A stretch of DNA of 64,000 nucleotides from NCBI GenBank assembly GCA_002104945.1, contig MCFH01000031.1, positions 168,501-232,500 on the forward strand. The letters run 5' to 3'. Under the pieces are notes generated by a model. That model saw only the letters and a program-made list of their open reading frames with translations, did not search any database and was not told the origin of the DNA. Of this stretch, positions 37,599 through 51,132 are shown in pieces; position 1 is the stretch's first letter, and every line of letters starts with the position of its first letter. The stretch comes from Piromyces finnis (Eukaryota > Neocallimastigomycota > Neocallimastigomycetes > Neocallimastigales > Neocallimastigaceae). A program made the translations under genes and the position numbers.

Positions 37599-39155
37599 AT
37601 GTCATCAGAACTTCCAAATCATTTAATATTAGCTGAAACAGCTGTACAACAACCACAAAATCAAAATGATAACATTAAAAAGAGTGACAGTGTCAAGAGA
37701 AATAATTCTATAAAACATTCCGTTACTAGTATTTCTATTAGAAAGAATCATTCTATCAAGAGACAATCTAAAGCCCTTGAAGTTTTAATTGGTACCCCAA
37801 TTAGAGAAGACCATGTTCACTATATTTTAATGTTAAATATGTTAAATGGTATTCGTTTTTCAGTCACTCGTTCTTGTGCAAAGGAAATGAGACCATTAGT
37901 ATCAGAAGATTTTAGAACTAAACATAAGATCGCTTTGGATGTGTAAATATTTAGCTTTAATAAAGACTTTTATATAATGTAATCCATAATAATTCTAATT
38001 TTTTTTATTTAAAATGTATATTAATATAGCAATAATAATGAACTTATGCCTTCTTCAGAATATTACTACAAATTTAAAGATTATGCTCCATTAGTTTTTC
38101 GTTCTATTAGAGAAATATGTAAAATTGATACTACCGAATATTTAATGTCATTAACTGATAAGTATGTTCTTTCTGAATTAGGTTCTCCAGGAAAAAGTGG
38201 TAGTTTCTTTTATTATTCACAAGATTATAGATTTATTATTAAAACCGTTCACCATGATGAACATAAATATTTATTAAAAATATTAAAAAATTACTACGAA
38301 CATATTAAGAATAATCCAGATACTTTAATATGTAAGATTTATGGTCTTCATCGTGTTAAGATTCCATATGGAAAAAAGATCCATTTTATTGTAATGGCCA
38401 ACGTTTTCCCACCAGATAAAGATATACATGTTAAATACGACCTTAAAGGTTCTAAAGTTGGTAGATTCATACCAACTGAAGAAGAAGTTAATAATAAGTT
38501 AGCTGTATTAAAAGATCTTAACTGGCTTAAGAATGAAAAGAAACTTTACCTTGGTAATAAAAAGGCAGCAACTTTTATTAATCAATTAGAAAAAGATGTA
38601 AAATTTTTATCTGATAATAATGTCATGGATTATTCATTATTAGTTGGTATTCACAACATGAACAAAGGTAATCAAGAAAATATTCGTGATACCACACTCT
38701 CTATTATAGAACCAAACCCAGAATCTTTGAGTAAACAATCAGCCATGATAAGCCATAGAAATAGTAAAGCAATTGCTATTGTAAGAGCTTTTGCTGAATC
38801 GAATCCTGTTGCTTTAACCTCATCAGCATTACCCTCAGATACACCTGAAGAACGTAAACATTTCGTATTTAGTCAAGACGAAGGTGGTTATCAAGCTACT
38901 GATGAAAATGATGAACCATTATCTGAGTTATATTTCCTTGGTATTATTGATATATTTACAAACTTTAATCTCAAGAAAAGATGTGAATCATACTTTAAAT
39001 CAATAATAAGTGATTCTAAAACAGTGTCAGCAGTAAATCCAAAGTTCTATGCTAAACGTTTCTTAAGCTTTATAAAATCACAAATTGGTCACGATGAAAA
39101 TGTAAAAAGATTGAAACATTCAAATAAGAGAAATCCAAGAAGATTAACCACATAA
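37599..39155 (+). CDS. PIP5K: phosphatidylinositol-phosphate kinase (PIP5K-type)
   Basis: Spliced model, 2 exons, 489 aa: 37599-37942 and 38030-39155 (phase 2 junction giving ALDVNNNELMPSS). PIP kinases make PtdIns(4,5)P2 (type I) or act on PtdIns5P (type II), at membranes. The N-terminal ~65 aa are basic and Ser/Asn-rich. The kinase core runs ~66-470: entry RFSVTRS, nucleotide loop GSPGKSGSFF (~166-175) with the ATP lysine in FIIKTVHH, the family motif YDLKGSKVGR, the catalytic MDYSLLVGIH, and the DFG-equivalent IIDIF. The activation loop reads LKKRCESYFK; its Glu favours type I (PI4P 5-kinase) over type II, where Ala is usual. This inference rests on one residue. A low-complexity insert (~ISHRNSKAIAIVRAFAESN) lies before LYFLGIIDIF. 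The smaller size than yeast Mss4 reflects the short N-terminus. Confidence 0.9.
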
Positions 39156-41697
39156 AATAAAAAAAAATTAAATAAATATATATAAATAATTATTTATATA
39201 TATTGGTTTTCTCTAAATATATATATTTTTTACTTTTTTAAATCAAGTATCAATCGTAATTTTAAATTATAAATCAATATTTTATATAAAAGAAATATAA
39301 CTATTTCACATTAGCTTACTATATATATTAACTTTTCAGCCTTAATCTAATATATTAAAAGAAAAAACAATTTCTAAATAATATAAGCAAAAAATTAAAA
39401 TACTAAGTTCTTTTTACATTCATTTTTATTTATGATTAATACTTCAAAAGAAGAAGCATAAATAAAAAATTATAATAATCATTAATTTTATCTTTACAAA
39501 AAAAAAAAAAAAAAAAAAATTGTAAAAAGTAAATCACAATAGTATTTTAAATATAACAACTAGAAATAATTATCATCTGAAAATTCATTATATATAAATT
39601 ATATTTATAAATAATTATATATTATATTCCAAAAATAAGAAAAAAAAGATATTCATTATTTTTATATTAGGAATTATACCTTAATAAAATAAATAAATAT
39701 GAAAGAAATATTTAAAAAAAAAAAGCAAAAACAAATAATAAATAAATAACAACAATAGATAAGCATAATAAACAACAATAATAACAATAAATAATATGCT
39801 AAAATTAATAAATATTGATACTAATATAAAAAAGAAATATCAATAATTTTATTAGTCTTTGTAAATAATAATTAAAAAATTAAAGAAATATTTTATTTCT
39901 TTTCTTTTATTATTATTTTACAAATCAAATATAAATCAAATATAAAAGAATTAAATATAATAATATATGATAAATTTATTAAACGTAAATTCGCCAAATT
40001 TAACACCAAAAAAATATATTTAAAAATAGAGATTATAATGTATAAATAGACACAATGGTAGTATTTTCACTTTATACCTTTAATAAATTTAGAAATGTTG
40101 GTTATCACTTTTTAAATAATGTTTAAGTATATAATAGTTTAGTACTAATATTATACTCTTAGAAAAACATTTTATATTAATGTTAATCAATATAGTCATA
40201 TAGAGTAAATATATAACATTAAACCACAAAAAATATTTATATTTTTTAAATTGTTTTTAGAAACAAATTAAATAATATAGATTTATTAATAATTAAAATA
40301 AATTAATTATTCTAGAAATAGGTTACTAGAATTATTATATTATATATACATATTTATTTAAAGATAATATTATAGTATAATTCATAATACTAATAATAAT
40401 AGAAAATAAATCTATTATTACCTTTTTTTTTATTATTTTAAAATATACATTAAATAGAGTAATTATTTTATATTAAAAATAATTATATATAATTATTTTC
40501 TTTTTTAAATGGTAAATATTTACTACTTTATGTAAATACCTAAATTTCAATTAAAAAAAAAAATATTTCTTAATAAAATTTCTATAAAAAAAAAATCGAT
40601 TATTTATCATATGATCTAACAATTAATAATAAATAATGGTGTGTGTGCGTTTTATTATTTTATTTTATATAAATGTCAAAAAAAAAAAAAAAAGTATTAT
40701 AATTAATTGACTAATAAGTAGATAAATTAAATATTTTAATTGATGAGTAATAGTTTTTTTCAAAAATTACTCTACATTTTACTATGTAACAAAGTTGTTA
40801 AAATTAAAAGTGAACTTTCTTTTTCCTTTTTTTTATATAAAAAGTTAACTTTCATTTTAATATTTTTATTATATTATTTATATTAATATAGTAATGATAA
40901 TTAAATTAAAATAGATCATTATTCATTGTTGAATATTAATAGATAATATAACTATCGATCATAAAAAAATTATTATAGTAGGCTAATAACATGGCTATAT
41001 ATTACTTTTAAACAAACAAAAAAAGTTTAAATAAATAATAATATTAATAATTATTTCTTTAAATGAATAATACATCATTAAAAAAAGAAAAAAGAAAAAA
41101 TACTTAAAATTCAAAATTCTTAGAGTATTAAGTTTATATTTAAATTTTCAGATTTTATTAAAATACAACTTGTTATATTTGTCATTTGATAAAAGGGAAA
41201 AAAAAATAATTATATTATAAATTTCCATTATTCATAAATTTAATTATTTTAAAGTTTTGTTTATAATATAATACATTTTATCATAATTTCAATTTTACCT
41301 TATATATTTGAAAATAAAAGTATAAATTTTTATTATATAAAATATAATACCAAAAGAACAATATTCTTTAATTGATAAATAATAAAAAGCAATAATAATA
41401 ATAATAATAATTAATAAATGACATTCATATTTTATTTTTTATCAAGAATGTAAAATGTGATTAGAATAAAATGTTAATAATCATATAGCTAATAAAACAA
41501 ATATAATAATGAAGTTAATGATGATTTTTTTTTTTTTATATTTATTTATTATTTATTATTGTTATAATATAATAAAACTATTAATCATTTTGTCATTAAA
41601 GTATTATAAAAAAAACAATAAAATAAAGAAATTTTAATTATATAATTATTTATTTGATATTAATGATATCATACAATAATAAATAAATATATATAAT

Positions 41698-41743
<46 letters not shown>

Positions 41744-42283
41744 TTTACAACTATATAATATATATTTAACCAAAAACTCTATAGAAATTTAACTTTTTAT
41801 AATTTAATATTCTTATTTCTTTTTATAAAAGACTATTTGATAATTTTTAAAATATTTTTTTTGATATTAGGTTTTCATTTCCTATATAATAATAAAAAGT
41901 TTAATTTTTTTATTTTTATTTTATAATCAACTTTCTTACATAGTAATAATAACATAGCTTCATAATAATAATATATCATAACTATAATAATCGATACCTA
42001 TATTTACCTATATTTACTAAATAATTAAGTAAAAAGTGGTATAATTTATAAAAAAAACTTCAATTAATAATTTAAAAGTAATAATAAAATAATAAATTTT
42101 TTTTTTTTTGTTAATCATATTTATTCTTTGTTGGTTTATTATAATTATTATTTCGAATTTTGATTACAAATAATTGAGGAAGAAAAATAATATAATATAT
42201 ACATATCTTATAAATGAGAATAATTAATAATTTTTATCTAATAGATTAAATAATAAAAAAAATATAATTAAGTAATTTTTGCA
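39156..42283. other. A/T-rich intergenic region
   Basis: No gene is supported. There are A runs near 39498 and 40678, a short GTGTGTGCG patch near 40638 and a 41-base T run at 41700-41740. The final 100 bases are the presumed promoter of the receptor gene. Confidence 0.6.
41700..41740. repeat. poly-T run of about 41
   Basis: Uninterrupted homopolymer about 540 bases upstream of the receptor gene start. It is the longest single-base run in the window and may be length-uncertain in sequencing. Confidence 0.9.
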
Positions 42284-45200
42284 ATGTTAAATAATATTGT
42301 ATTAAGTGTATTCTTAATATTGTCATATTTTGGATATTCAATACAAAATACTATTAATCAACGAAATGTAGTAAATTATATTTATAATGATGATAAATGT
42401 GATTTTAATATACTACCTATAAATACAGAATTAAATGAAAATATCGAAAAATGTAATGATATAATAAATAACGTTCTAATTAAAAAAGAAGAAGGAAAGG
42501 AAATAAAATTCCATGGAAAAATACATATTTCATCATCTGTTTTTGAGCATATAAATGAAAAAACATTTCATCAGGATGTTTTTGAAAACATTATATCACA
42601 AATTTCAATGTTATTAAATAACTATCGTAATAAGATTTATACATGGGATGTTAGCGATGATTTAATTACAAATTATTATATTACTTCTTTGATAAAAGAA
42701 GTAAATCAGGAAGATGCTAAAAGTCCAATTATTTTAAATGAGGAAAACATTTATTTAACACCTTACTATAATTTATTAAAGAAAATATTTATAATAGGAA
42801 ATAGTTTGGATCAAAAAATGAATATTAATTATCATCAATCGATTGATCTAGATTCATTTAACTATGAAGAAGGGATTCAAAAGTTAAGTATTCTTAACCA
42901 AATTGTTCATAATTTAATGGAAGAATCAATTCCAATAAAGCAACTTCAATTTGAATTTTTTACTTCAAATGAAAAAGATATACATAATAAATATGAAAAA
43001 GCATTCCAATTCATATCTAATTTAAAATTATTCTCAAACTTAAATATTCCTTTGTATTTTCTTATCCCAAATAAAGATAATCATCATGATTTTGATCGTT
43101 TTTTCCAAAAATGTCATAAAAATAATATTAAGTGTGCATTTTCTATAACTTCTTCAATAGATAATTACAGTTCTGAAATTGCTTACAATATTTTTGAAAA
43201 TGATTACAATAATAATATGTCATCCTATTTTAATTCAAGTGTCAATGTTATTACTTCACAGTTTTATAAAAGAGATAGCATTAACTTAAATTATAATATT
43301 AGTTATTATTCTATTGATAATAAAAATATTGAATCATCTATATACAGTTATAATACTCAATCACGAAAATTAAATAATATCCCTGATATGACTTATTTAA
43401 ATATGTAAAATACTAATTAATAAAAAAAAATCATAATTAATAATTTATTTATATATATGATTAGTGATATATCAACTATTAATATATCTTTTAATTTTAT
43501 ATCAATCAATATCCTATTTATTATTTTCATATATTCATAGTTATGAAAATTTTAAAAAAATAAGTATTAAAGAAGTAAAAGATAATAATGATTATAATGA
43601 TCTTGTCACTCTAAATTTCTGTGTATTTATCGATACAAGCGATAATGGAAATAGAAAAGCAAATTACATTTTTGATGCATTAGCACTATGGATTCAGCAA
43701 AAACATCAAGAAAAAATAGATAGCCAAAGTAAAAAAAATGAATATGAAATTATTGTTACTGTAAAAAATGATAGGTATAAATTTAATAATACAAAATATT
43801 CTCTTTTTTCATAAAAATATTATGAAAAAATAATAAATATAATTGTAATATATTATTAATAAAAAATAGAAATGAAATTATATGTATGAAAAATGAAAAG
43901 GAAAGCTGTCCAGATGATTGTCCAGATTTTGCCTTATTATCATCCAATGATGTAATATATTAAATTCAAATAGTAAAAGCATACATTAATGTTTAATATT
44001 TTCATTTATAACTGAAATATATATATATATATATATATATATTATTTAAAAAAATATTACAATTTTATTTATATACATTATCGCTTTTAAAATTATTGAT
44101 TAATTTAATAAAAAAAAAAAAAAGATTTCAATTTATTATAAAAAATCATACTTGTTATCACTGGATAAATATATTCGAGAATATTATAAAAATTATGGTA
44201 TTACATTGGAAAGTAAAATTTATAAATATGCATTCTATGATTGTTAGTATTCATATAATTCATTTCTTTTTAGAATAATAATAAATTTCAAAAATATATA
44301 ATATAATTATAGAAAAAAAAAAAACTGATTTATCTTTATTCAAATAGATCACATTGATAATCAATGGATGGCTATTCCATTTACTGTCCAAATTAGAACA
44401 CTCTTATTCAATAGTACAACATTTGATAAATGTATGAATAGTGAATCTCTTCGTTATCCACCTGTAAGCAAATCACATACTATTTAAAAATATTATTATT
44501 ATTATATTAATTATTATTATTATTAATTATTATTATTAAGCCTCATAATGAAGAATGGTAAACAATAAATACACATATATAATAATAAATTAAATTAATA
44601 ATATTAATATATATAATATATAATTTTTGAATTATTTAAAAGGGACGGAAAAGATAATAATAAAGCATGTTTTATAAATAAGATTATTCATAATATATAT
44701 TATAATTGTAGAAAAAAAATAATATATATTACATAGTATTATATATTAATATATATTGATATACTTAAATATTTAATTTTATAACAGTGGGATTGGAGTA
44801 AATTCTTTGAATATTCAAGAAAAATTAAGCATTGTACAAAAAAGAATGGTATCACATTTTTCGGAGAAAATGCTGAAGGTAATTAAAAAAAACTACAATA
44901 TTTTTTTTTAAAAATAAAAATAATACCTTTATAAAAATTTGATTTTGGTAATTTATTATTTTTTATAACATTTGGGAAATAATATAAAATAAAAATAATA
45001 AAAGAATTAAAATTCCTCTCAATGTACGTCCAATCTGTTGGTATTCCATTTATTATTGAAAATGATTATAAAGTTAAGATGTTTGCAACAGAAAAAGATG
45101 AAATTGATTTTGCTGATCGTTTTAAAGATTTAAAAGAAGTTCTTAAAAATCATGAAGTAAGGGCAAAAAGAAAAAAGATAAAAAATAATAATAAAAAAAA

Positions 45201-48198
45201 ACTCTCTATATAAATCATTATATATCTTTTACAATATTAAATTTTATTTATATATAATACTTTTTTGTTTTTTTTTTCTATAAAAGATTAATGGTTGGAT
45301 TAAAGATAGTAGTATTGAAAAATGGAGAAAATCATCATACCCAAATGATTTAAATAATTATCCTAAATTCGAAAAAAAGAGTAATTATGAAATACTTACA
45401 GAAGATTATGGTACACCCTCAATTAATGGTATGGCTATTGCTAATCCAGAAAAAATGGTTCAATATTTCGTAAGTTTAACAATTTCCAGTATATATATAT
45501 ACTATTATTTTATTATAATAAATATTATTTTATATTTTAACTATTATATTTTTTTTTTCTTTATAAAATATAGGGAAATGGAAATGGAGAAATTAAATAT
45601 GCAGTATGTATTAAGTACTTAATAATTATTCAATTTTGAGAATATTCATAAATTATTAATTTCTTGACTTTTTCTTAATTTGCTTTTAAAAAAGAATGTC
45701 CCAGGATTATCATCATGTATATTATCCCTTTAAATATTAATACTCTTATAATAAATTTGATTTAATACATAAAAAACAATTTAGTAATTTTTATTATATA
45801 TTTGATTTTTTAATTACATAAATTATTAAATAGACTATGGTGGTGAAGGTTTGTAAAATAATAAAAAATAGATAATTAGCTTTTAATTAATAATATATTT
45901 CTAACAACAATAATTTATATTAATTAAATATAGGTTTTGTAATTTTTAATTCTAACTGTACTGATCATAAAGATGAAGCTTTTGAACTTATTACTTTATT
46001 TATCAACAATACATTACCATTCCTTCATGATGCCAATTCTTATATTACTGTAATTATATTTATATCTTTTTATATTAAAAATATATATTATTCCTATTAA
46101 TATGACTTTTCCTTTTTTATAATATAAAAAGCCTTTTGAAGATACTGAAAACATGAAGTATATATTTATAATATTTATAATATATAATAAATTGATATAA
46201 ATATAATATTCACTAATTTCTTAATCCTTTTAAATAAAATAAACTACTTGCATATAATAATATAAAATTTAGTTGTAAACAAACTGTAGAAAGCATTAAT
46301 GAATGCAATGATTATATTAACAATGCTATTTCAGATATATATTATTTCATTGATAGAAATAATGAATACATTATTTTCAGTGCAAAGCACATTCCAAGTA
46401 ATAAAAATGAAAATGCAAAATTAGTAATTGAAGACCAGAGGATTTTAGATTTATATTCATCGGACGGAGGAGCTATAAATAAGTTAGAATATACTTGTGG
46501 TGCATCTGTAGACTTCCAAAAAAAAATTATTACCTATAGTAATAATAGAATAGATCTTCCAATTTTAACCAATGGTGTGCAAAATGTTTTAACTATTAAA
46601 AGTACAAATGATTATTTCAGCACAAATAAAAATGTAGATGTTTCTTTATGTAGTATTACTAATGATATGCTTAAAATTGCTAGACCGATTCAAGTACGGA
46701 TAAATATAAAATAGTATATTTAAAAAAAACTATAAATATAAATGAGATGAAATTTTTAATTGCTAACATAATTTTTTTCAAAATCTTTTTTTTTTTCTTA
46801 TATATACAAATTTTAATAGTATCCATTAAATGGATTGTAAATATTTAAGATATAAATTTATTTTTAAATATTAACTAGATGAAATCATTAAATATCCCCT
46901 TTTTTAATATTTAATACTTCTAAATAAATAGTGATAAAATGAATGAAATTGAAGACAAAGAATTAGTTTCTATATTATTTGCTAATATTTATTATAAGCA
47001 TAATGATACCGTAAATGTTCCATTAGAAAAAAACTTAAAAGAATTTAAGTCATTAATTGATTATCATATCTTACCAAGTTGTAGTGACTTTTTAGATACT
47101 AACTTTACTTTATCAGAATGTAAAGTATCAACTATTTCTCAAGATGTCAATTATGTCAATTGTAAAAAAACTAATGATAGCACTATAACATCTACTGTTT
47201 GCAATTATATTCCATATGGCAATATAATTAGTATTATAACCTACATAATTACTGGTATTTTCTATTCTTCTGGTATAGTAAGTTTGGTTTTAATGATAAA
47301 GTAAGTGAATCATTACTTATTAAGCGCCACTTTATAATTATTAAGGTTTAATATAATCTATATCATTAACCTTTAAATTATTTTAAAAATAAAACTTTTT
47401 TTATTTTTTCAAAAAAAAAAAAAAAAAAAAGATATAGAAAAAGTAAAAACTTATCAGCTTTTGGAATGGATTTCTCTATTATCTTATTATGTGCTACATT
47501 TATTTTAACAGCTTCCGTTTTCTTCTGGTTAGGTGAAGGTTCAAATACTACATGTCACTTCAAAATATGGCTTCAAACTATTGGTGTAAGTATGTTTTAT
47601 TGTACTAATAAATATAGAAGGATTTTTCAAAACATAAACGATAAAAAAAATATATCATCAGATTCTTTTTAAGATTATATATAATATTATTTAAATTTTA
47701 ATAAACATAAATTATATTAATTGATATATATATAAATTTTAAAAATAGTTAACCAATATGGTGGCTACTGTTCTTTTAAAGGAAGAAAGAATTTCATCAA
47801 TTTTCATTGGAAGAGATGTTCAAAAGATTTTTACTCCTAAAATGAAAGATATTTATATTAAGTTGGGTGTTATAAATCTTGTACAAATTGTTTTATTAAT
47901 CATATGGTCTATTACAAATCATGAGCCATATATTCAAATACAAAAGTATTATACTAATTTAGGTTATAAAAAGATAGAATATTGTGATATTTTTAGCTCT
48001 AGAATTACTGCTATTATTTTCTTATTTATTTTCTGTATGATCATATACAGTTTATTAATTAGCATTAAAATTAGAAATAGTAAGTAACCAAACTACATTC
48101 CACATTCCTTTATAATATTATAATATAGATTTAATTATAACATTTATTATTATTACTATTCAAAAAATAATAATTACCAATTCATAAGTAATAATTTA

Positions 48199-48253
<55 letters not shown>

Positions 48254-48838
48254 ATCTTTTCTTAATACAGTTCCAAAAGAATTCAATGAGGTATTGATTA
48301 TTTTAAATTATTTGTTAATATCTAATAAGAATACAAAAAAATATTGTATAAACTAACAAAATAATTTTTTAATTACTTAAAATGATAATAGTCAAGATTC
48401 ATTATTTCATCATCTACCTTCCAAATTATTATGGTATATATATTTTATATAAAGAATTAAAAAAGTTTAAAAAAATATATATATATAATTATATCATTCA
48501 ACTATTTTTCAATTTAATAATAACTAATAATATTACCAATTCCTTTTTTTAAAAAAAATAAGATATTCTTTGTTTTCTTTGTTTGTATTATTACAGAAGC
48601 TGAAGTATATAGAGGAATATGTTACATTCTATGTATGTTATTCTTGATCCTCTTTACCAGACCATTATTTATCGAATATAAACTATACTGTATTATAACC
48701 AAAAAAACAATTGAATCTTCTATTGTTATTGTTAATGCCAGCTCTTATATCAGTAGTTCAGAAAAAAAATCTGAATACCAAACTACACAATTTAAAAATA
48801 CTAATGCTGCTATTACAGAAGTTCATAGTATTTTCTAG
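42284..48838 (+). CDS. class C GPCR with dead GH10-like and solute-binding ectodomains
   Basis: Spliced model, about 22 exons, ~1,320 aa: 42284-43404, 43541-43774, 43870-43951, 44125-44242, 44348-44463, 44541-44557, (unresolved junction), 44788-44878, 45005-45156, 45287-45469, 45574-45603, 45695-45716, 45834-45848, 45934-46049, 46132-46157, 46273-46693, 46820-46836, 46932-47300, 47432-47585, 47749-48079, 48271-48290, 48392-48433, 48563-48838. A signal peptide (NIVLSVFLILSYFGYSI) leads into a GH10-xylanase-like domain (~35-370: KIYTWDVSDD, ILNEENI, IPIKQLQFEFF) that lacks both catalytic Glu. Next is a bacterial-type extracellular solute-binding domain (~380-780: SYLLSLDKYIREYY, WMAIPFTVQIRTLLFN, WDWSKFFEYSRKI, GLSSYYGGEGFVIFN), a Cys-containing spacer, then seven membrane helices of class C type with RPLFIEYKLYC in the last. 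Likely a surface receptor sensing plant-wall sugars; ligand and coupling are inferred. Confidence 0.8.
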
Positions 48839-49816
48839 GCATGAAATTTTAAATATGTTTAGATATTGTGTTAATATTATAATTAGTATTATTAAAATCT
48901 TCACTTTTCTATTATGACTATATTGTCATATGAATAAAAATTATATATAGAATTTACAATGAAATAAATTAATTTAAACTATTTTATTTTACGAATTAAT
49001 TATTTAAATTCGCGATATAAAGATCATAATACTTTATTTATATTTAAATAAAAATTTTCAGAAAAAATAAAATCAGTTAGGCTTTAACCTTTTATATAAT
49101 TTTAAAGAGTTATGCTTAACACATCATTTAAACAATAATACTTTATAATGGTTAAATTCAAAATGATAAAGATATAAATTTATAATTGAAAAAGGGAGAT
49201 TATAATCAAATAAAACTTAAATTCTAAAATATATTATTGAATATATTATATTATAATATGATATAGTTATTAAGATGATTTTTGAAAATACAAAAATGCC
49301 CTTATATAAATTCATTAATCTTAATGATGAAAGAAGTTGTTTAATGTATAAAACTATGAAGAGTATTATTATTTCAAGATAAAAAAAAAAAAAACTTTGT
49401 TTTGTTTTTTCACATTATATTTATATGAAGGATATTGATTTCATATAAATCTTTTTACTAAAATAGTAATTTAAAATAGTCAAAATAAAATTTTATATTA
49501 TATTATTATTATAACTAATAATTTATTTTATTATTTTTTATTTATTTTATTTTTGTTTTCGTTTTCGTTTTCGTTTTTACTTTTGTTTTTGTTTTTGTTT
49601 TTAATATTATTATTATCTTGTTTCAATTTGATTTTAGTTTTTCGTTTTTAAATAAAGAATAGTTAGATTTAAAAATAGTATATATATACATAAATTATAA
49701 ATAAGGAGTAATTATTTCTGTATTTGATTTCAGCATATATTAAATGAAAACCTTTTTCACCATATATTCATTCATTTGTTTCAATATATAGTGTATATTA
49801 TTAATTCTCATTTAAT
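48839..49816. other. intergenic region between convergent genes
   Basis: 3' flanks of the receptor gene (+) and the EF-hand gene (-). It contains a (GTTTTC/GTTTTT)n tract at about 49551-49612. No gene is seen. Confidence 0.6.
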
Positions 49817-51132
49817 TTAATAGCAAGCACTATACCATTCACAGAATTCACGTTCTGAAATTCTTCCAGACTTGTCACTATCAATTCTATCAAATAAACC
49901 ATCAAGATCTTGTTCTGGAATATTACATTTTAATTCTCTAACGCACTTCTTCCATTCTATTGTAAATAATAAATAATAAAACGATATTAATTTATTAAAT
50001 ATTATATTTAGTTAATTTTAATTAAAATTTAAAATTACCTGACTTATCAAGTGTACCACTATTATCTTTATCGCATGTTCTAAATTGATCACTAGCTTTT
50101 TTCATTTTATCGGTGACTTCTTGAGACATGCCTTGTGGGAACATGAAGTTTTGTAATCTATTGTAGGCACTACCGTAATTATATTGTGGTGGAATATAAT
50201 TGTATGGGTTTTGTGCAAACTAAAAAAAAAAAAAAGGGACATTTATTTACATTAATGAAATTTATATTAGACTATGATCTTATAATATCAATTTAGATAT
50301 TTACGAATGCAAAAGCACCACCAAATGGTGGTGGATGACCATAACCTCCATATGGTGGTCTTCCATAACCTCCGAAGCCACCCCCGTAGCCTCCTCCGAA
50401 GCCTCCTTGATTACTATAGCCACCATAACCTCCTTGGTTACCATAACCACCGTAACCTCCTTGATTACTGTATCCTCCTTGATTACTATCATATCCTCCT
50501 TGGTTACCATAACCTCCTTGGTTACCATAACCACCGTAACCTCCTTGATTACTGTATCCTCCTTGATTACCATATCCTCCTTGGTTACCATAACCACCGT
50601 AACTTCCTTGATTACTATCATATCCTCCTTGGTTTCCTCCGTAACCTCCTTGGTTACCTCCATATCCACTTTGACTATTATTACTACTTTGATTATTTTG
50701 ACTACTATTATAACCACTGTTACTATTATTATTAGTGTTACTACTGGAGTTACCACCTCCTCCCAAATATTGGGAGTAGTTTCCAGAAGACTGTTGTTGG
50801 GCGTATGCTCTATCCTATTTAATATGGAGATTTTCAATTATTAAGAAAATATATATATATTATTTATAATAGTTTATTAATTTGTTTTAAATTATATATT
50901 TTAATATTAAATTATAATATCTTATATGCTTAAATTTATATTTATTTTTTTGTCTTTATATATATGTATACATTATTTGTTTGTTTGTTTATCTTTTTTT
51001 ATTTATTCTTTTCTTTTTAAATAAATTTTTCAATAGTATTGTTTTATAAATGAATTGTACTAATTTTTTGACATAATATTTTTTTTTATCCTTCCCTTTT
51101 TTTTTCATTTTTTTCCTACTACTTACAGTCAT
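49817..51132 (-). CDS. prion-like Gly/Tyr/Asn/Gln-rich protein with two EF-hands
   Basis: Spliced minus-strand model, 4 exons, 278 aa: 51132-51127, 50814-50305, 50219-50039, 49956-49817, all in phase. Exon 1 holds only ATG ACT. Residues ~18-170 are low complexity: a Ser/Asn/Gln part, then many GGYGNQGGY and GGYSNQGGY units, then PPYGGYGHPPPFGG. Residues ~173-278 form an EF-hand pair with complete 12-residue calcium loops: DKDNSGTLDKSE (222-233) and DSDKSGRISERE (258-269), each with acidic residues at 1, 3 and 12 and Gly at 6. The protein ends shortly after, at SACY. Penta-EF-hand proteins such as peflin and ALG-2 also have Gly/Tyr/Pro-rich N-termini, but they carry five EF-hands and only two are visible here. 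The likely role is calcium-responsive binding or condensation; it is not a recognised named gene. The antisense frames over the repeat are shadows. Confidence 0.8.
50393..50680 (-). repeat. degenerate tandem repeats coding GGYGNQ/GGYSNQ units
   Basis: Repeating 18-39 base blocks built on CCTCCTTGGTTACC and CCTCCTTGATTACT code Gly-Tyr-Gly-Asn-Gln units. The DNA repeats keep codon choice closely, so they expand by tandem duplication. Confidence 0.8.

Noticed and set aside
47586..47617. 32-nt intron in the receptor gene
   Set aside because: As the main splice it breaks the frame; the distal acceptor at 47748 restores a normal third membrane helix, so it is kept only as a possible alternative.
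50301..50844. Three long frames overlapping the Gly/Tyr-rich exon
   Set aside because: They are shadows of the tandem repeat in the EF-hand gene, and none continues into a spliced partner.
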